64,000 bases of DNA, from contig NZ_LMMM01000017.1 in the NCBI RefSeq assembly GCF_001422245.1, positions 5,541 to 69,540 on the forward strand, read 5' to 3'. The notes below the pieces were generated by a model, which was not told the origin of the DNA, searched no databases, and saw nothing but the letters and a program-made list of their open reading frames with translations. A program made the position numbers and the translations under genes. This document shows positions 16,938 to 24,767 of this stretch, in pieces; position 1 is the first letter of the stretch, and each line of letters starts with the position of its first letter. This stretch comes from Rhizobium sp. Leaf262 (GTDB lineage Bacteria; Pseudomonadota; Alphaproteobacteria; Rhizobiales; Rhizobiaceae).

Positions 16938-18122
16938 ATGAGCGAGAGTCACGAACAGCTCAACCCGGAGCAAATCGGCGAACGCCTGCGTATCGCCCGC
17001 GAAAACGCGGCGAAGACGCAGGCGGATGCGGCAGCGGTAATCGGGGCGGCGCGTACAACCCTCGTTGCAATGGAGAAGGGCGCACGCCGGGTCAAAATTG
17101 GCGAACTCCAACAGCTCGCCCAATTCTACGGTACGAGCGTCAACGCGCTGCTGCGCATAGAAGCGGTTCACGTGGAGCTCACGCCCAAGTTCCGCAAGCT
17201 CGCCGATCATGACGAACCGGCCGTCAGTACGGCTGCGGAACTGATGGCCCAGCTCGTCCGTGCGGATGTCGAGCTAGAAACGCTGCTCGGTATCGCCCAT
17301 GTCCGAAACCTTCCGCCTGAGCGCGCAATCCTTGCGGGGGATGTCCGCCAGCAGGCGGAGCAGCATGCGCTGGAACTGCGTCATTGGCTGGGGCTCGGAC
17401 TGGCGCCCGTATCTGACATCGGCGCCGTTCTGGAAATGCAGATGGGTGTTCGGCTCTATGTCCGTCGCTTGCCCGGAAAAATTTCCGGATTGTTTGCATT
17501 CGAAGAGTCGGTTGGCGCTTGCATCCTCCTGAACGCGAGCCATCCTCTGGATCGTCGAACGCAGACGGCAGCCCACGAACTTGGCCACCTGGTGTCGACG
17601 CGGATGCAGGCTGAAGTCAGCGAGATCGACGAATTGGAAAGCTCGCGGGAGGAAAAATATGCCAATGCCTTTGCGCGTGGATTTCTTACTCCAGCTCAGG
17701 CTGTCCGGCAGAAATTCGAAGAGGTAACCGCTGGCGCTTCCAGCCTGACTCGCCGCCACGTAATTGTTCTCGCGCATTTCTTCCACGTTTCGCGCGAGGC
17801 GATGGTGCGAAGGCTCGAAGAGCTGCAGCTCACCAAACGTGGGACCTGGGACTGGTTTCAAGCAAATGGAAACATCACCGATGATCATGTCAGGCAGGTC
17901 TTAGGGGACGTGGCCCAAAATGATCGAATGAAGGATGACGCGGCGTTACCAGTCCCTATTAAGACCGGCCTCATGGCCTACCAAGCAGCCAAACGGGGAC
18001 TTCTGAGCGAGGGGCAGATTTCGAGGATGTTGCGCCTCGACCGGGTCAAAGTGCGCGACATTCTGATGGATATCGATGCCGAAGAAAGTGGGGCCAATGC
18101 GGCAACCTCTATTCTCCGGTAA
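16938..18122 (+). CDS. XRE-family HTH protein with ImmA/IrrE metallopeptidase domain
   Basis: A 394-aa two-domain protein. An XRE HTH occupies about residues 10-70 (IGERLRIARENAAKTQADAA, TTLVAMEKGARRV). A gluzincin-type ImmA/IrrE protease domain follows, with HELGH at 213-217 and the third-ligand helix EEKYANAFARGFLTP. A C-terminal extension of about 130 residues ends in an HTH-like segment (LLSEGQISRMLRLDRVKVRD). ATG 16938 lies four bases after the QueC-like stop. Such proteins sense a signal, often DNA damage or infection, and cleave a repressor; here it could control or trigger the cassette. Confidence 0.88.
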   Translation: MSESHEQLNPEQIGERLRIARENAAKTQADAAAVIGAARTTLVAMEKGARRVKIGELQQLAQFYGTSVNALLRIEAVHVELTPKFRKLADHDEPAVSTAAELMAQLVRADVELETLLGIAHVRNLPPERAILAGDVRQQAEQHALELRHWLGLGLAPVSDIGAVLEMQMGVRLYVRRLPGKISGLFAFEESVGACILLNASHPLDRRTQTAAHELGHLVSTRMQAEVSEIDELESSREEKYANAFARGFLTPAQAVRQKFEEVTAGASSLTRRHVIVLAHFFHVSREAMVRRLEELQLTKRGTWDWFQANGNITDDHVRQVLGDVAQNDRMKDDAALPVPIKTGLMAYQAAKRGLLSEGQISRMLRLDRVKVRDILMDIDAEESGANAATSILR

Positions 18123-18717
18123 AATCTCGGCTCCTCTTGTCGTGGATTCGAGTGTGATTATCAACTTAAACGCAACAGGCCGGGCCTCCGATATCGTTCG
18201 CGCATTTGGAGTGACGCTCTGCGCGAGCACAGTTGTTCGAGATGAGCTTTTTATCGACCGTTTCAATGGGCGGGACGACGCGGGCTTGGCGCGCGCACTG
18301 GCTGACGAACGACTTCTCGAATTCATTCCGTTTGATGATGACGGAGAGCTCATCTTCGCCAGCCTTGTTACCGGGTCCGCTGATCAGACGTTGGACGATG
18401 GTGAGGCTGCAACCCTCGCACTTGGATTGGTGCACGGTCGAACGGTCGTCATCGATGAACGCAAGGCGCTCAGGATTGCGGCGGATCGTTTTGCTGCGAT
18501 GCAAGTGATCGCGACCGCCGATATCCTGTGTTCGGATCTGATTCTGTCTGCCTTTGGGCGTGACCAAGTCGCTGACCTTGTTTTCAACGGCCTTACAGGA
18601 GCCAGGATGGGCATTCCCGAGCGCCATCATGGTTTCGTTGCCGAGATACTCGGGCCACGACTTACCGCGTGCCGAAGTCTTCCTGCCTCGTTGCGACAGG
18701 TTGCCGACATCGAGTGA
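18097..18717 (+). CDS. PIN-domain nuclease of the QueC-like cassette
   Basis: A 206-aa PIN-fold protein (DUF3368-like). Candidate catalytic acids: Asp17 (LVVDSSVIINL), Glu50 (TVVRDELF), Asp101/Glu103 (LDDGEAATLAL) and Asp120 (TVVIDERKALRIA). It overlaps the 3' end of the XRE-ImmA gene by 26 bp from ATG 18097 (an upstream ATG at 18076 adds 7 residues), so co-expression is likely. Pairs of XRE-ImmA/IrrE and PIN proteins recur on mobile elements, where the PIN protein is usually a toxin or effector. Longer than VapC by about 70 residues. Confidence 0.82.
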   Translation: MRQPLFSGKISAPLVVDSSVIINLNATGRASDIVRAFGVTLCASTVVRDELFIDRFNGRDDAGLARALADERLLEFIPFDDDGELIFASLVTGSADQTLDDGEAATLALGLVHGRTVVIDERKALRIAADRFAAMQVIATADILCSDLILSAFGRDQVADLVFNGLTGARMGIPERHHGFVAEILGPRLTACRSLPASLRQVADIE

Positions 18718-18761
18718 GCGGCGGCCGTCTGTCGTCGGGCCCGGTCTGCAAGAGCGCTCTA

Positions 18762-19310
18762 CTAGCCCTGTTCGTTCAGGTGCTCAAGGGCAGTCCGCGC
18801 AAAATTTGGCATGGTGACGGCAAGTCTTGCAAGCAACTCGGCCGTGGTCAGTGTCGGCCTCCGATAGCCGCTAGCTTGCCTATGCAGCACGTCGCTCACC
18901 TTCGAAGGCGTTGCATCGAACAATGCGCATAGAAACTCATCGGGATGCGCCGCGTCGATACCGGCCGGGAGATCATAGAAGTCCCGAGTGTTCGCGGTGA
19001 CGATCGCAACCGCGCCCGACGCGGCTGCCGCCGCCGCCACGTGCCGGTCTTTGCTGTCGTTGCGCATCGCTGGTTCAAGCTCCTCCCACCCTTCGACCAT
19101 TGCCTCGGGGAACGCTTCATCCATAATTTGGCGTAATGCGTCGGCTGCCTCCGCAGGCATGCCGTAGTCTCTCACCAGATTGCTTGTCATCTCTTCGAGA
19201 ATCTTGGAGGACCAACGGATTTGAAAGAGTCCGGCGGCAGCGCATCGCAGGAGGGTGTCGCGCAAAAGCATTGGGTAAAGGACATTTGCGTCCAGGACTA
19301 CGGTTATCAT
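18762..19310 (-). CDS. PIN-domain toxin of an HTH/PIN pair
   Basis: A 182-aa PIN protein: ITVVLDANVLYPMLLRD (Asp7), ILEEMTSNL (Glu), RNDSKDRHVAAAAAAS (Asp near 89) and IVTANTRDFYDLP. The extended C-terminus (PTLTTAELLARLAVTMPNFA) is typical of PIN proteins paired with excisionase-like HTH antitoxins. Such a gene lies next door but on the opposite strand (19495-19986), whereas pairs I remember are co-directional. It converges with the PIN gene of the QueC-like cassette, 44 bp away. Confidence 0.82.
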   Translation of the reverse strand: MITVVLDANVLYPMLLRDTLLRCAAAGLFQIRWSSKILEEMTSNLVRDYGMPAEAADALRQIMDEAFPEAMVEGWEELEPAMRNDSKDRHVAAAAAASGAVAIVTANTRDFYDLPAGIDAAHPDEFLCALFDATPSKVSDVLHRQASGYRRPTLTTAELLARLAVTMPNFARTALEHLNEQG

Positions 19311-19494
19311 TTCACTGTCGCCGCTCTGTTTGACGCCTTCGATCTTCGAGCGCGACGTCGCATACTATGGAAAGGCCGGAAGTTAGATCGGCCAGCGGCG
19401 CACATCAAGTCGAGCATGCGTAGGCCCCCAGCCGCCGTGTTCGCTATGAAACGGAAAGGTTGCGTTTATAGCGTTTATGGACCATATTGCGCCC

Positions 19495-19986
19495 ATGGCT
19501 ACATCACATCGCAATCCTTCCTCAGGAAGATCGGAACAGTCGTCTAGCACAGTTCTCCCCATGGAGAGGACCGCTGCTGCGCGCCTCGCGAATTTGCTCG
19601 TCTCCCGGTCCACCAAGCAGGCAGGGTCCGTACAGATCGTCCTCGTCAATGGCGAGTCGGTGGAACTGCCGAGTGTGCTTGCCGACGTGATGTTCCGCGC
19701 CGCCGAGTTGGTGGCGGAGGGACGACAGGTCACGGTGCTTGCCGATGAAGAACTCTTGTCGACCCAAGATGCAGCAGAGATTTTGGGCGTATCTCGGCAA
19801 TATCTCGTTCGCTTGATCGATCGGGGTGAGGTTAGTGCAGAGAAGGTTGGAACGCATCGCCGGCTTCGTGCCAATGATGTTGAAGCGTTCAAGACCGCGC
19901 GTGATGCTAAACGCCTGGCGGCGCTCGATCGTCTGACCGCACTCAGCGAAGATCTTGGTGGATACGACCTGGGTGGCAAGCCTTAA
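19495..19986 (+). CDS. Excisionase-like HTH protein, probable antitoxin for the adjacent PIN protein
   Basis: A 163-aa protein from ATG 19495 (19477 adds six residues; neither has a clear ribosome site). The N-terminal part is polar, then LVNGESVELPSVLADVMFRA, followed by a MerR/excisionase helix-turn-helix (ADEELLSTQDAAEILGVSRQ, YLVRLIDRGEVSAEKVGTHR). This domain order is seen in antitoxins of PIN toxins. A direct repeat GCGTTTAT (19462-19469 and 19471-19478) lies at the start and may be its operator. Confidence 0.78.
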   Translation: MATSHRNPSSGRSEQSSSTVLPMERTAAARLANLLVSRSTKQAGSVQIVLVNGESVELPSVLADVMFRAAELVAEGRQVTVLADEELLSTQDAAEILGVSRQYLVRLIDRGEVSAEKVGTHRRLRANDVEAFKTARDAKRLAALDRLTALSEDLGGYDLGGKP

Positions 19987-20010
19987 GCCCTCTCGCTGTG
20001 ATTAGAGGGC
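19987..20010. terminator. Hairpin between convergent HTH gene and dinB
   Basis: GCCCTCT (19987-19993) pairs with AGAGGGC (20004-20010) directly after the HTH stop and across the dinB stop. There is no T-run, so it may be a weak bidirectional terminator. Confidence 0.4.
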
Positions 20011-21063
20011 AAGATCAAGCTGTGTGTTCTGATCTGCTCCCTCCAAACTTCCAAGGCTGATCCCGAGCAGACGGATACCCTTTCTTGTCGGAAATACGGA
20101 TTGGAGCAAAGGCTCCAGTACGATCCAGACAGATGCTTCGGTGCGATTGGCCATTGGCGACGTTCGGCTGCGGGTGATCGTCTGAAAGTCGGAATATTTG
20201 ACCTTCAGCGTCACCGTCTTTCCTCCGGTGTCATTGTTGTCGCAGAACCGGCACACCTTGGATACGAGTGGCAGCAATTGCTCGCGTGCAGTCTCGAGTG
20301 CAAAAACGTCTTCAGGGAATGTGTCCTCGGCACCGATCGATTTTCTCTCTCGATCAGGCTGCACTTCCCGGGTGTCGAGCCCGCGCGCGATGCCATAGAA
20401 GTACGCGCCTGCCTTGCCGAAGTGTTGAGTGAGGAACTCGACTGATCGCTCTTTCAGATCCGCGCCGGTCTCTATCCCCAGCCGATGCATCTTCTCTGCC
20501 GTTGCGGGGCCGACACCATGGAATTTCTTGACGGGGAGCCGCTCAATGAATGAAGGCCCGTTCTTTGGCGCGATGACGGCCTGCCCATTCGGTTTGTTGA
20601 GGTCACTCGCGATTTTCGCCAGAAACTTGTTATACGAAATGCCCGCCGAAGCCGTCAGTCCGGTCACAGCCAGGATCCTCGCTCGAATCTCCGTGGCGAT
20701 TTCGGTCGCAATCTCTATTCTCTTGAGGTTCTCGGTGACATCCAGATAAGCCTCGTCGAGCGAAAGGGGTTCAACAAGCGGCGTATAGTCGCAGAAAATG
20801 TCTCTGATTTGCTGTGAGACGGCGCGATAGACTTCGAACCGGGGTTTTACGAATATAAGGCCCGGGCACTTGCGAGCCGCGGTGACCGAAGGCATTGCCG
20901 AGTGGACACCAAACTTGCGCGCTTCATAACTCGCGGTCGTTAGGACACCGCGCGCGCCCGAGCCACCTACAGCGATTGGAAGACCGCGCAAGGTCGGATT
21001 ATCTCGTTGCTCCACTGACGCATAAAAAGCGTCCATGTCTATATGAATTATCTTTCGCGACAT
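20002..21063 (-). CDS. dinB: DNA polymerase IV (Y-family translesion polymerase)
   Basis: A 353-aa Y-family polymerase. The N-terminus MSRKIIHIDMDAFYASVEQR holds the first catalytic Asp, and PLSLDEAYLDVT the Asp-Glu pair; LTASAGISYNKFLAKIASDL and VKKFHGVGPATAEKMHRLG give the palm and HhH thumb. A C-terminal clamp-binding peptide is plausible (QLDLAL). ATG 21063 is the family start; the longer frame to 21213 would run through the SOS box. Lesion bypass and mutagenesis, induced by DNA damage according to its promoter. Confidence 0.95.
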   Translation of the reverse strand: MSRKIIHIDMDAFYASVEQRDNPTLRGLPIAVGGSGARGVLTTASYEARKFGVHSAMPSVTAARKCPGLIFVKPRFEVYRAVSQQIRDIFCDYTPLVEPLSLDEAYLDVTENLKRIEIATEIATEIRARILAVTGLTASAGISYNKFLAKIASDLNKPNGQAVIAPKNGPSFIERLPVKKFHGVGPATAEKMHRLGIETGADLKERSVEFLTQHFGKAGAYFYGIARGLDTREVQPDRERKSIGAEDTFPEDVFALETAREQLLPLVSKVCRFCDNNDTGGKTVTLKVKYSDFQTITRSRTSPMANRTEASVWIVLEPLLQSVFPTRKGIRLLGISLGSLEGADQNTQLDLAL

Positions 21064-21109
21064 CTGAAAAAGCCTGAACTGGTCTAATCCAGAGAGAATA
21101 GCACGCGTA

Positions 21110-21124
21110 GAACAAAAAGAGAAC
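21110..21124 (-). promoter_or_regulatory. LexA/SOS box of dinB
   Basis: On the minus strand GTTC-TCTTTTT-GTTC, an exact match to the alphaproteobacterial LexA box GTTC-N7-GTTC, 46 bp upstream of the dinB ATG. It predicts LexA repression and induction by DNA damage. Confidence 0.85.
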
Positions 21125-21225
21125 ATTGAAATGATTGAAAGATGCGCTTCAGGTCTGTCAAGAGTTGACTGGTTGGAAGGCCGAGCTATCCATGCGGCGC
21201 TTTTTCCTGCCAACCGTGATCGACG

Positions 21226-22059
21226 TCAGTTGTTCCAAGGCAGCCTTCCTCCCATTTTCTGTGGCGAAAAGAGCAGCGTTCCGGACCCATCCAACGACGC
21301 AAGCGCGACATCAATGCTCTGCTGAAAGTCACCTGGCGCCGACGGCGAGATGAACTTTCGTGCCATTTTATCCGGAACCGGTATCCCGTTCATCGCCATC
21401 ATCATGAACATAAGAGTACGGGTCATATTCTGACGCACCAACCCCACGGTGTTGGCTAGTTCGAATGCCAACGTCATCATCAATGGACCGAGATTATCGC
21501 CGGACGGTGCAACGAGATTGACTGTCCCAGGAGATCGGGCAGCAACCAGAAGTTGTCGTTTGGTCGCGGAGCTCCAATCTTTGAGCGGCGGAAGTTGCAA
21601 ATGTGTCAGATGAAAAGTGGAAATAACCAAAGGTGTAGGACGAAGGTGGCCAAGTGCTCCGTGTTTCAGCATCAGTTCATTGGATATTTCCCAAGCACCC
21701 TGGTCGTATAGCTCGTCGAGATATCGACGAGCTATACCAAACACCGCAGGATTGGGTGCTCGAACTGCAGCAGCCCAGTGTCGCAGCTGCGTATGACGCT
21801 TCAATGCGGATAGAGCGTTGACCGCGTATCCCCCGAAGCCTGGGCGGGCAATCAAACCGCAAATGGCTGCAAGGCCGTCTTCGGAACGATTGCAATCAGC
21901 AAGGGCGACTGGTTTCCCCCCTAGCAATACCAGCGCGCAATTGTCAGGATTCCAGTCCTGCAGCGAGGAGAAGCGTTCACGGATTACCTTCAGTTTGAGC
22001 GAGAGGACGAAAGCTTTCGACGCGCCGACATCATCATAGCGATATTCGATCTTTTCCAT
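21226..22059 (-). CDS. Unknown protein, last gene of the retron operon
   Basis: A 277-aa soluble protein from ATG 22059 with AGGAG four bases upstream. I recognise no domain. It has a Gly-rich hydrophobic turn (ICGLIARPGFGGYAVNALSA), a helix-rich middle and a Met-rich segment (TRTLMFMMMAMNGIPVPDKM). It follows the reverse transcriptase on the same strand with a 47-codon ORF in between, so it is probably a third retron component. Some retron types carry such an extra protein. It could also be an independent passenger. Confidence 0.55.
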   Translation of the reverse strand: MEKIEYRYDDVGASKAFVLSLKLKVIRERFSSLQDWNPDNCALVLLGGKPVALADCNRSEDGLAAICGLIARPGFGGYAVNALSALKRHTQLRHWAAAVRAPNPAVFGIARRYLDELYDQGAWEISNELMLKHGALGHLRPTPLVISTFHLTHLQLPPLKDWSSATKRQLLVAARSPGTVNLVAPSGDNLGPLMMTLAFELANTVGLVRQNMTRTLMFMMMAMNGIPVPDKMARKFISPSAPGDFQQSIDVALASLDGSGTLLFSPQKMGGRLPWNN

Positions 22060-22070
22060 GTTGCTCCTGC

Positions 22071-22214
22071 TTAGATCTGCACTCTCAACCGCCGTGCACG
22101 CTCACGAAAGGCAGTTTCTTCTCCCTTATCTGCCTTCTCGGCAACAGCGATCTCTCGGTCGAACTTGGCGACCGCTGACCGCTGCCTCCAGATTATGGAA
22201 TTAAAGGAGGCCAC
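22071..22214 (-). CDS. Candidate 47-aa small protein between the retron RT and the 277-aa gene
   Basis: A GTG at 22214, overlapping the last 22 bases of the RT gene in another frame, opens a 47-codon frame ending in TAA at 22071. The product is highly charged and helical (MASFNSIIWRQRSAVAKFD, REIAVAEKADKGEETAFRER, ARRLRVQI). The stop lies 11 bp before the next ATG, a coupling-like spacing. No strong ribosome site precedes the GTG, so this is a candidate only. Confidence 0.4.
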   Translation of the reverse strand: MASFNSIIWRQRSAVAKFDREIAVAEKADKGEETAFRERARRLRVQI

Positions 22215-23335
22215 ACGACTTTTCGGAATTCAACCAGGCACGATCGTCCATACCGCGGCTCCACTCGCGTGGCCCAACCGATCAGGCCGCGTACCATGTG
22301 AAACATTGCGCTGATGGATGTCTTGTTTGCTGCCGCATGCTTTGCCGGCCCATAATCCTTCGACCTCAGGTAATGAAGATGTTTACGCAAGTCGTCCTTG
22401 AACTCCTTTGCCAATCTGGGCCTAGGTCCATCAACCAGCATTCCAAGCACAATCCTCCGTGCACCGGGTCCCCGGATCGACGTTTTCCGAAGGTTTGGTC
22501 TGAACCCAGCTTCGTTCAGCACGTCAAAGACCTTGCGCTTGAAGCGCTTCATCGATTTTAGATCGTGAGGTTTCCGGCCCGAAAACGTGAGATCATCGGC
22601 GTATCTAGTGTAGACAAGACCGGCATCAGAGGCCATTCCCGCAATTCTCGCATCCAAGGCCAACATCGCTAGGTTCGAAAGCATCGGACTTGTTGAGGCC
22701 CCTTGAGGAAGAAAGCCCTCGTAAGATGTTTGGTAGGCTGGGATAGCTGGCCACCGAGCGGCGGCAATCCAATCTGGACGCTCAGTCCCTTGCGCGATGA
22801 TTGTAGTCAATCGCGCCAACTCGAATGCTAAAAGCTCCGAGAAGCCGAGCTCAGCAAAAACTCGAAAAATCCGGCCTTCGCTAACGCTGTGAAAAAAGTC
22901 CGTTATGTCGATTTTCAGTAAATAGTCACAACCACAATGTCTCTGAGCACCAAACTCGGGACGTGACTTCGGATGATAGGCGAAGCTCGCTGCATGTGCT
23001 TTCGTATGGCGGAGGATGTTCCTGACAATCCAGTCTTGGGCAGCCTTGAGCTCTTTGCGCGGAACACAGATGAGGCGATGGCGGGTTCGGCCCGGGATCC
23101 TTTTTCTCAAGCTGAATACACGGTAAGGGACCGTTGAGCGAGATACAATCCGGCGCAAAAAGCCGTATTCAACCCCGCATAATTCGCTGAGGTGACGCAG
23201 GGTTAGTACCGGAGTGATGCTTGGATTCACAGCAGCGATGAGTTCCACTCGGGCAATCACGCTTTCGATTGTCTCGTCGGATACGCCGTGTTGAACGCCA
23301 TCGTATCGGTACTGCTGAGGGCTCCACGATTGCAT
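22193..23335 (-). CDS. Retron-type reverse transcriptase
   Basis: A 380-aa RT from ATG 23335 (GGGG eight bases upstream). The longer frame to 23479 would translate the folded msr-msd region, so it is rejected. Motifs: fingers KRIPGRTRHRLICVPRKEL, region with AHAASFAYHPKSRPEF (retron region X-like), motif A LLKIDITDFFHSV (Asp143), FLPQGASTSPMLSNLAM, catalytic YADD at 245-248 (YTRYADDLTFSG), and VLGMLVDG where retrons have VTG. No maturase or endonuclease domain, which argues against a group II intron. It should make branched msDNA from the RNA encoded just upstream. Confidence 0.92.
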   Translation of the reverse strand: MQSWSPQQYRYDGVQHGVSDETIESVIARVELIAAVNPSITPVLTLRHLSELCGVEYGFLRRIVSRSTVPYRVFSLRKRIPGRTRHRLICVPRKELKAAQDWIVRNILRHTKAHAASFAYHPKSRPEFGAQRHCGCDYLLKIDITDFFHSVSEGRIFRVFAELGFSELLAFELARLTTIIAQGTERPDWIAAARWPAIPAYQTSYEGFLPQGASTSPMLSNLAMLALDARIAGMASDAGLVYTRYADDLTFSGRKPHDLKSMKRFKRKVFDVLNEAGFRPNLRKTSIRGPGARRIVLGMLVDGPRPRLAKEFKDDLRKHLHYLRSKDYGPAKHAAANKTSISAMFHMVRGLIGWATRVEPRYGRSCLVEFRKVVWPPLIP

Positions 23336-23354
23336 TACTTTGACCCCATTCGGT

Positions 23355-23510
23355 GGGTAATGGCACGAGGCGCCCCCAAGACGCCGCCGGGAAAGGCTCG
23401 TGCCATTGCGCAGCATGAAAATGTCGCTACGCGAGACGAGTATCGAGAATCCGACACTCTGGACATCCGTGATGCCCATCGCCGCTTTCGCGGCGCATTC
23501 CTAATCACCC
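23355..23510 (-). ncRNA. Candidate retron msr-msd RNA
   Basis: Lies exactly between the effector stop (23511) and the RT start. Read on the minus strand: a1 GGGTGAT (23504-23510); then TAGG with a possible priming G; msr hairpin 1 with a GAAA loop (CGCCGC/GCGGCG, 23480-23495); msr hairpin 2 GGGCATC/GATGTCC with loop ACG (23461-23477); a linker; a long msd stem AATGGCACGAG (23397-23407) with CTCGTGCCATT (23359-23369), 11 bp perfect; and a2 ATTACCC (23355-23361), which pairs with a1 with one G-U. This order is that of known retron RNAs. The exact ends and branch point are inferred. Confidence 0.8.
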
Positions 23511-24767
23511 TCATGGAACCCTCAGCTGACTCGGATAGTAGAACGGATTTGCGTCAGATGGGAAGATTGGTTTTGGCCGCAATCTTCGTCTCAGTCGACG
23601 AAGTTCCATTTTCCCCAGCATAGTCAGCACGCCGCTATCAGAAATCCATCCGGCTTCCTTGCAAAGGTTGATGTTCATGCGAACCTCGCCGAAGGGTAGA
23701 CCGAGACGTGCGGAGACATTGCGCGGTCCGCGCGCACCGTCCTCTGAGGCCGCGAGGACCGCCATTGCGGAAAGCCATAGTTTTCCATCCGGTGCGTCCA
23801 AACGCGCCCTAATTTCATTCGTTTTCAACAAGCGTTCAGTTCGTCTTCTTAGGAGATCCGCCTCATCGATGCGAAAGGCGCCTGCCGCGGCTATCGTGGT
23901 ACGACCTTTGAAAATCGGCTGCCATTCGTTTGCGGTGGTCCAAAAGATTGCTGGTGCGTTGTTCGGGCAGCCATGGGAGAAGGCTATCAAAGCTCCTCCT
24001 CCCTCCCAACCAAATGGATTGCCACGCCGTTTTGCCGGATAGCGCTGGCAAATACTGTTGATCAACTTCAATCGCGTGCCACGGAACGCCGTGTTAATAG
24101 TCGGACAACTAATGACAGACCGGATTTCATTCTTCAACGGCGCCCACTTTAGCCGTGCCAAGCCGTGGTCAGTCGCTGCATATGCAACAACGACAAACTT
24201 GATCAGCTTGTAGGATTCCCAGCTCCTGAGAGTAGCCACGACACTCAGAGACTCCAGCATTGCTGATATTCGGTCACCTGATCCAATCAGGTCTGTCACG
24301 ATGACAATGTGGCTCACTCGGTCCTTCCTGAGCTTCGAAGGGCCAGGGTGAGACAACGCTACTTTGGGATTTGCTCGGCAGTAGCTGGTGATCAACTGAG
24401 CGACGATGCCTTCGCTTCCAACTTCTTGGTCAAGAGGGTTTGCAACGACGGGTGCCACGCTTGGGCCCTCGGCTCGTCCTTTCCGAGACCCGGGGAAGAA
24501 GACCGGTATGTTCCCGAACACACGTTTGATGGGGCGCTCACAATAGAGCGCGATCTTGCGATCTAGATCAGGCCGCTCCGAGGCAATTTCATCTATAAGT
24601 TTAATGATGCCATCGGAAAACGCGTCTGTTGAAATAGTGTGAACCTCGTCCAGTAGCATTTGTGCCACTTCGCGATCTTCTTTCGCAAATTGGCTGAGCC
24701 AAGCATCTGACAAGGCCAGTCCGGCAAAACTGCTCAAGGTAACCTCCCAAACCAATCTCTTGACCAC
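23511..24767 (-). CDS. Retron effector: phosphoribosyltransferase-like plus winged helix
   Basis: A 418-aa protein. VGSEGIVAQLITSYCR then SHIVIVTDLIGSGDRISAML (152-171) is the PRPP-binding loop of type I phosphoribosyltransferases (hydrophobic strand, Thr-Asp, Gly-Ser-Gly). The C-terminal third (about 340-400) folds as a winged helix (LSAMAVLAASEDGARGPRNV, GEVRMNINLCKEAGWISDSG). Phosphoribosyltransferase-winged-helix proteins are, as I recall, the effectors of type III retrons. Its stop codon abuts the msr-msd RNA. In a tripartite retron it would be held inactive by msDNA-RT and released on infection. Confidence 0.8.
   Translation of the reverse strand: MVKRLVWEVTLSSFAGLALSDAWLSQFAKEDREVAQMLLDEVHTISTDAFSDGIIKLIDEIASERPDLDRKIALYCERPIKRVFGNIPVFFPGSRKGRAEGPSVAPVVANPLDQEVGSEGIVAQLITSYCRANPKVALSHPGPSKLRKDRVSHIVIVTDLIGSGDRISAMLESLSVVATLRSWESYKLIKFVVVAYAATDHGLARLKWAPLKNEIRSVISCPTINTAFRGTRLKLINSICQRYPAKRRGNPFGWEGGGALIAFSHGCPNNAPAIFWTTANEWQPIFKGRTTIAAAGAFRIDEADLLRRRTERLLKTNEIRARLDAPDGKLWLSAMAVLAASEDGARGPRNVSARLGLPFGEVRMNINLCKEAGWISDSGVLTMLGKMELRRLRRRLRPKPIFPSDANPFYYPSQLRVP

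Noticed and set aside
22193-23335. Group II intron maturase
   Set aside because: No maturase X or endonuclease domain, no intron RNA domain V/VI-like structure seen downstream, and an effector gene directly upstream fits a retron.
23336-23479. N-terminal 48 residues of the RT frame as protein
   Set aside because: The DNA folds as paired retron RNA stems and abuts the effector stop, so it is better read as msr-msd.
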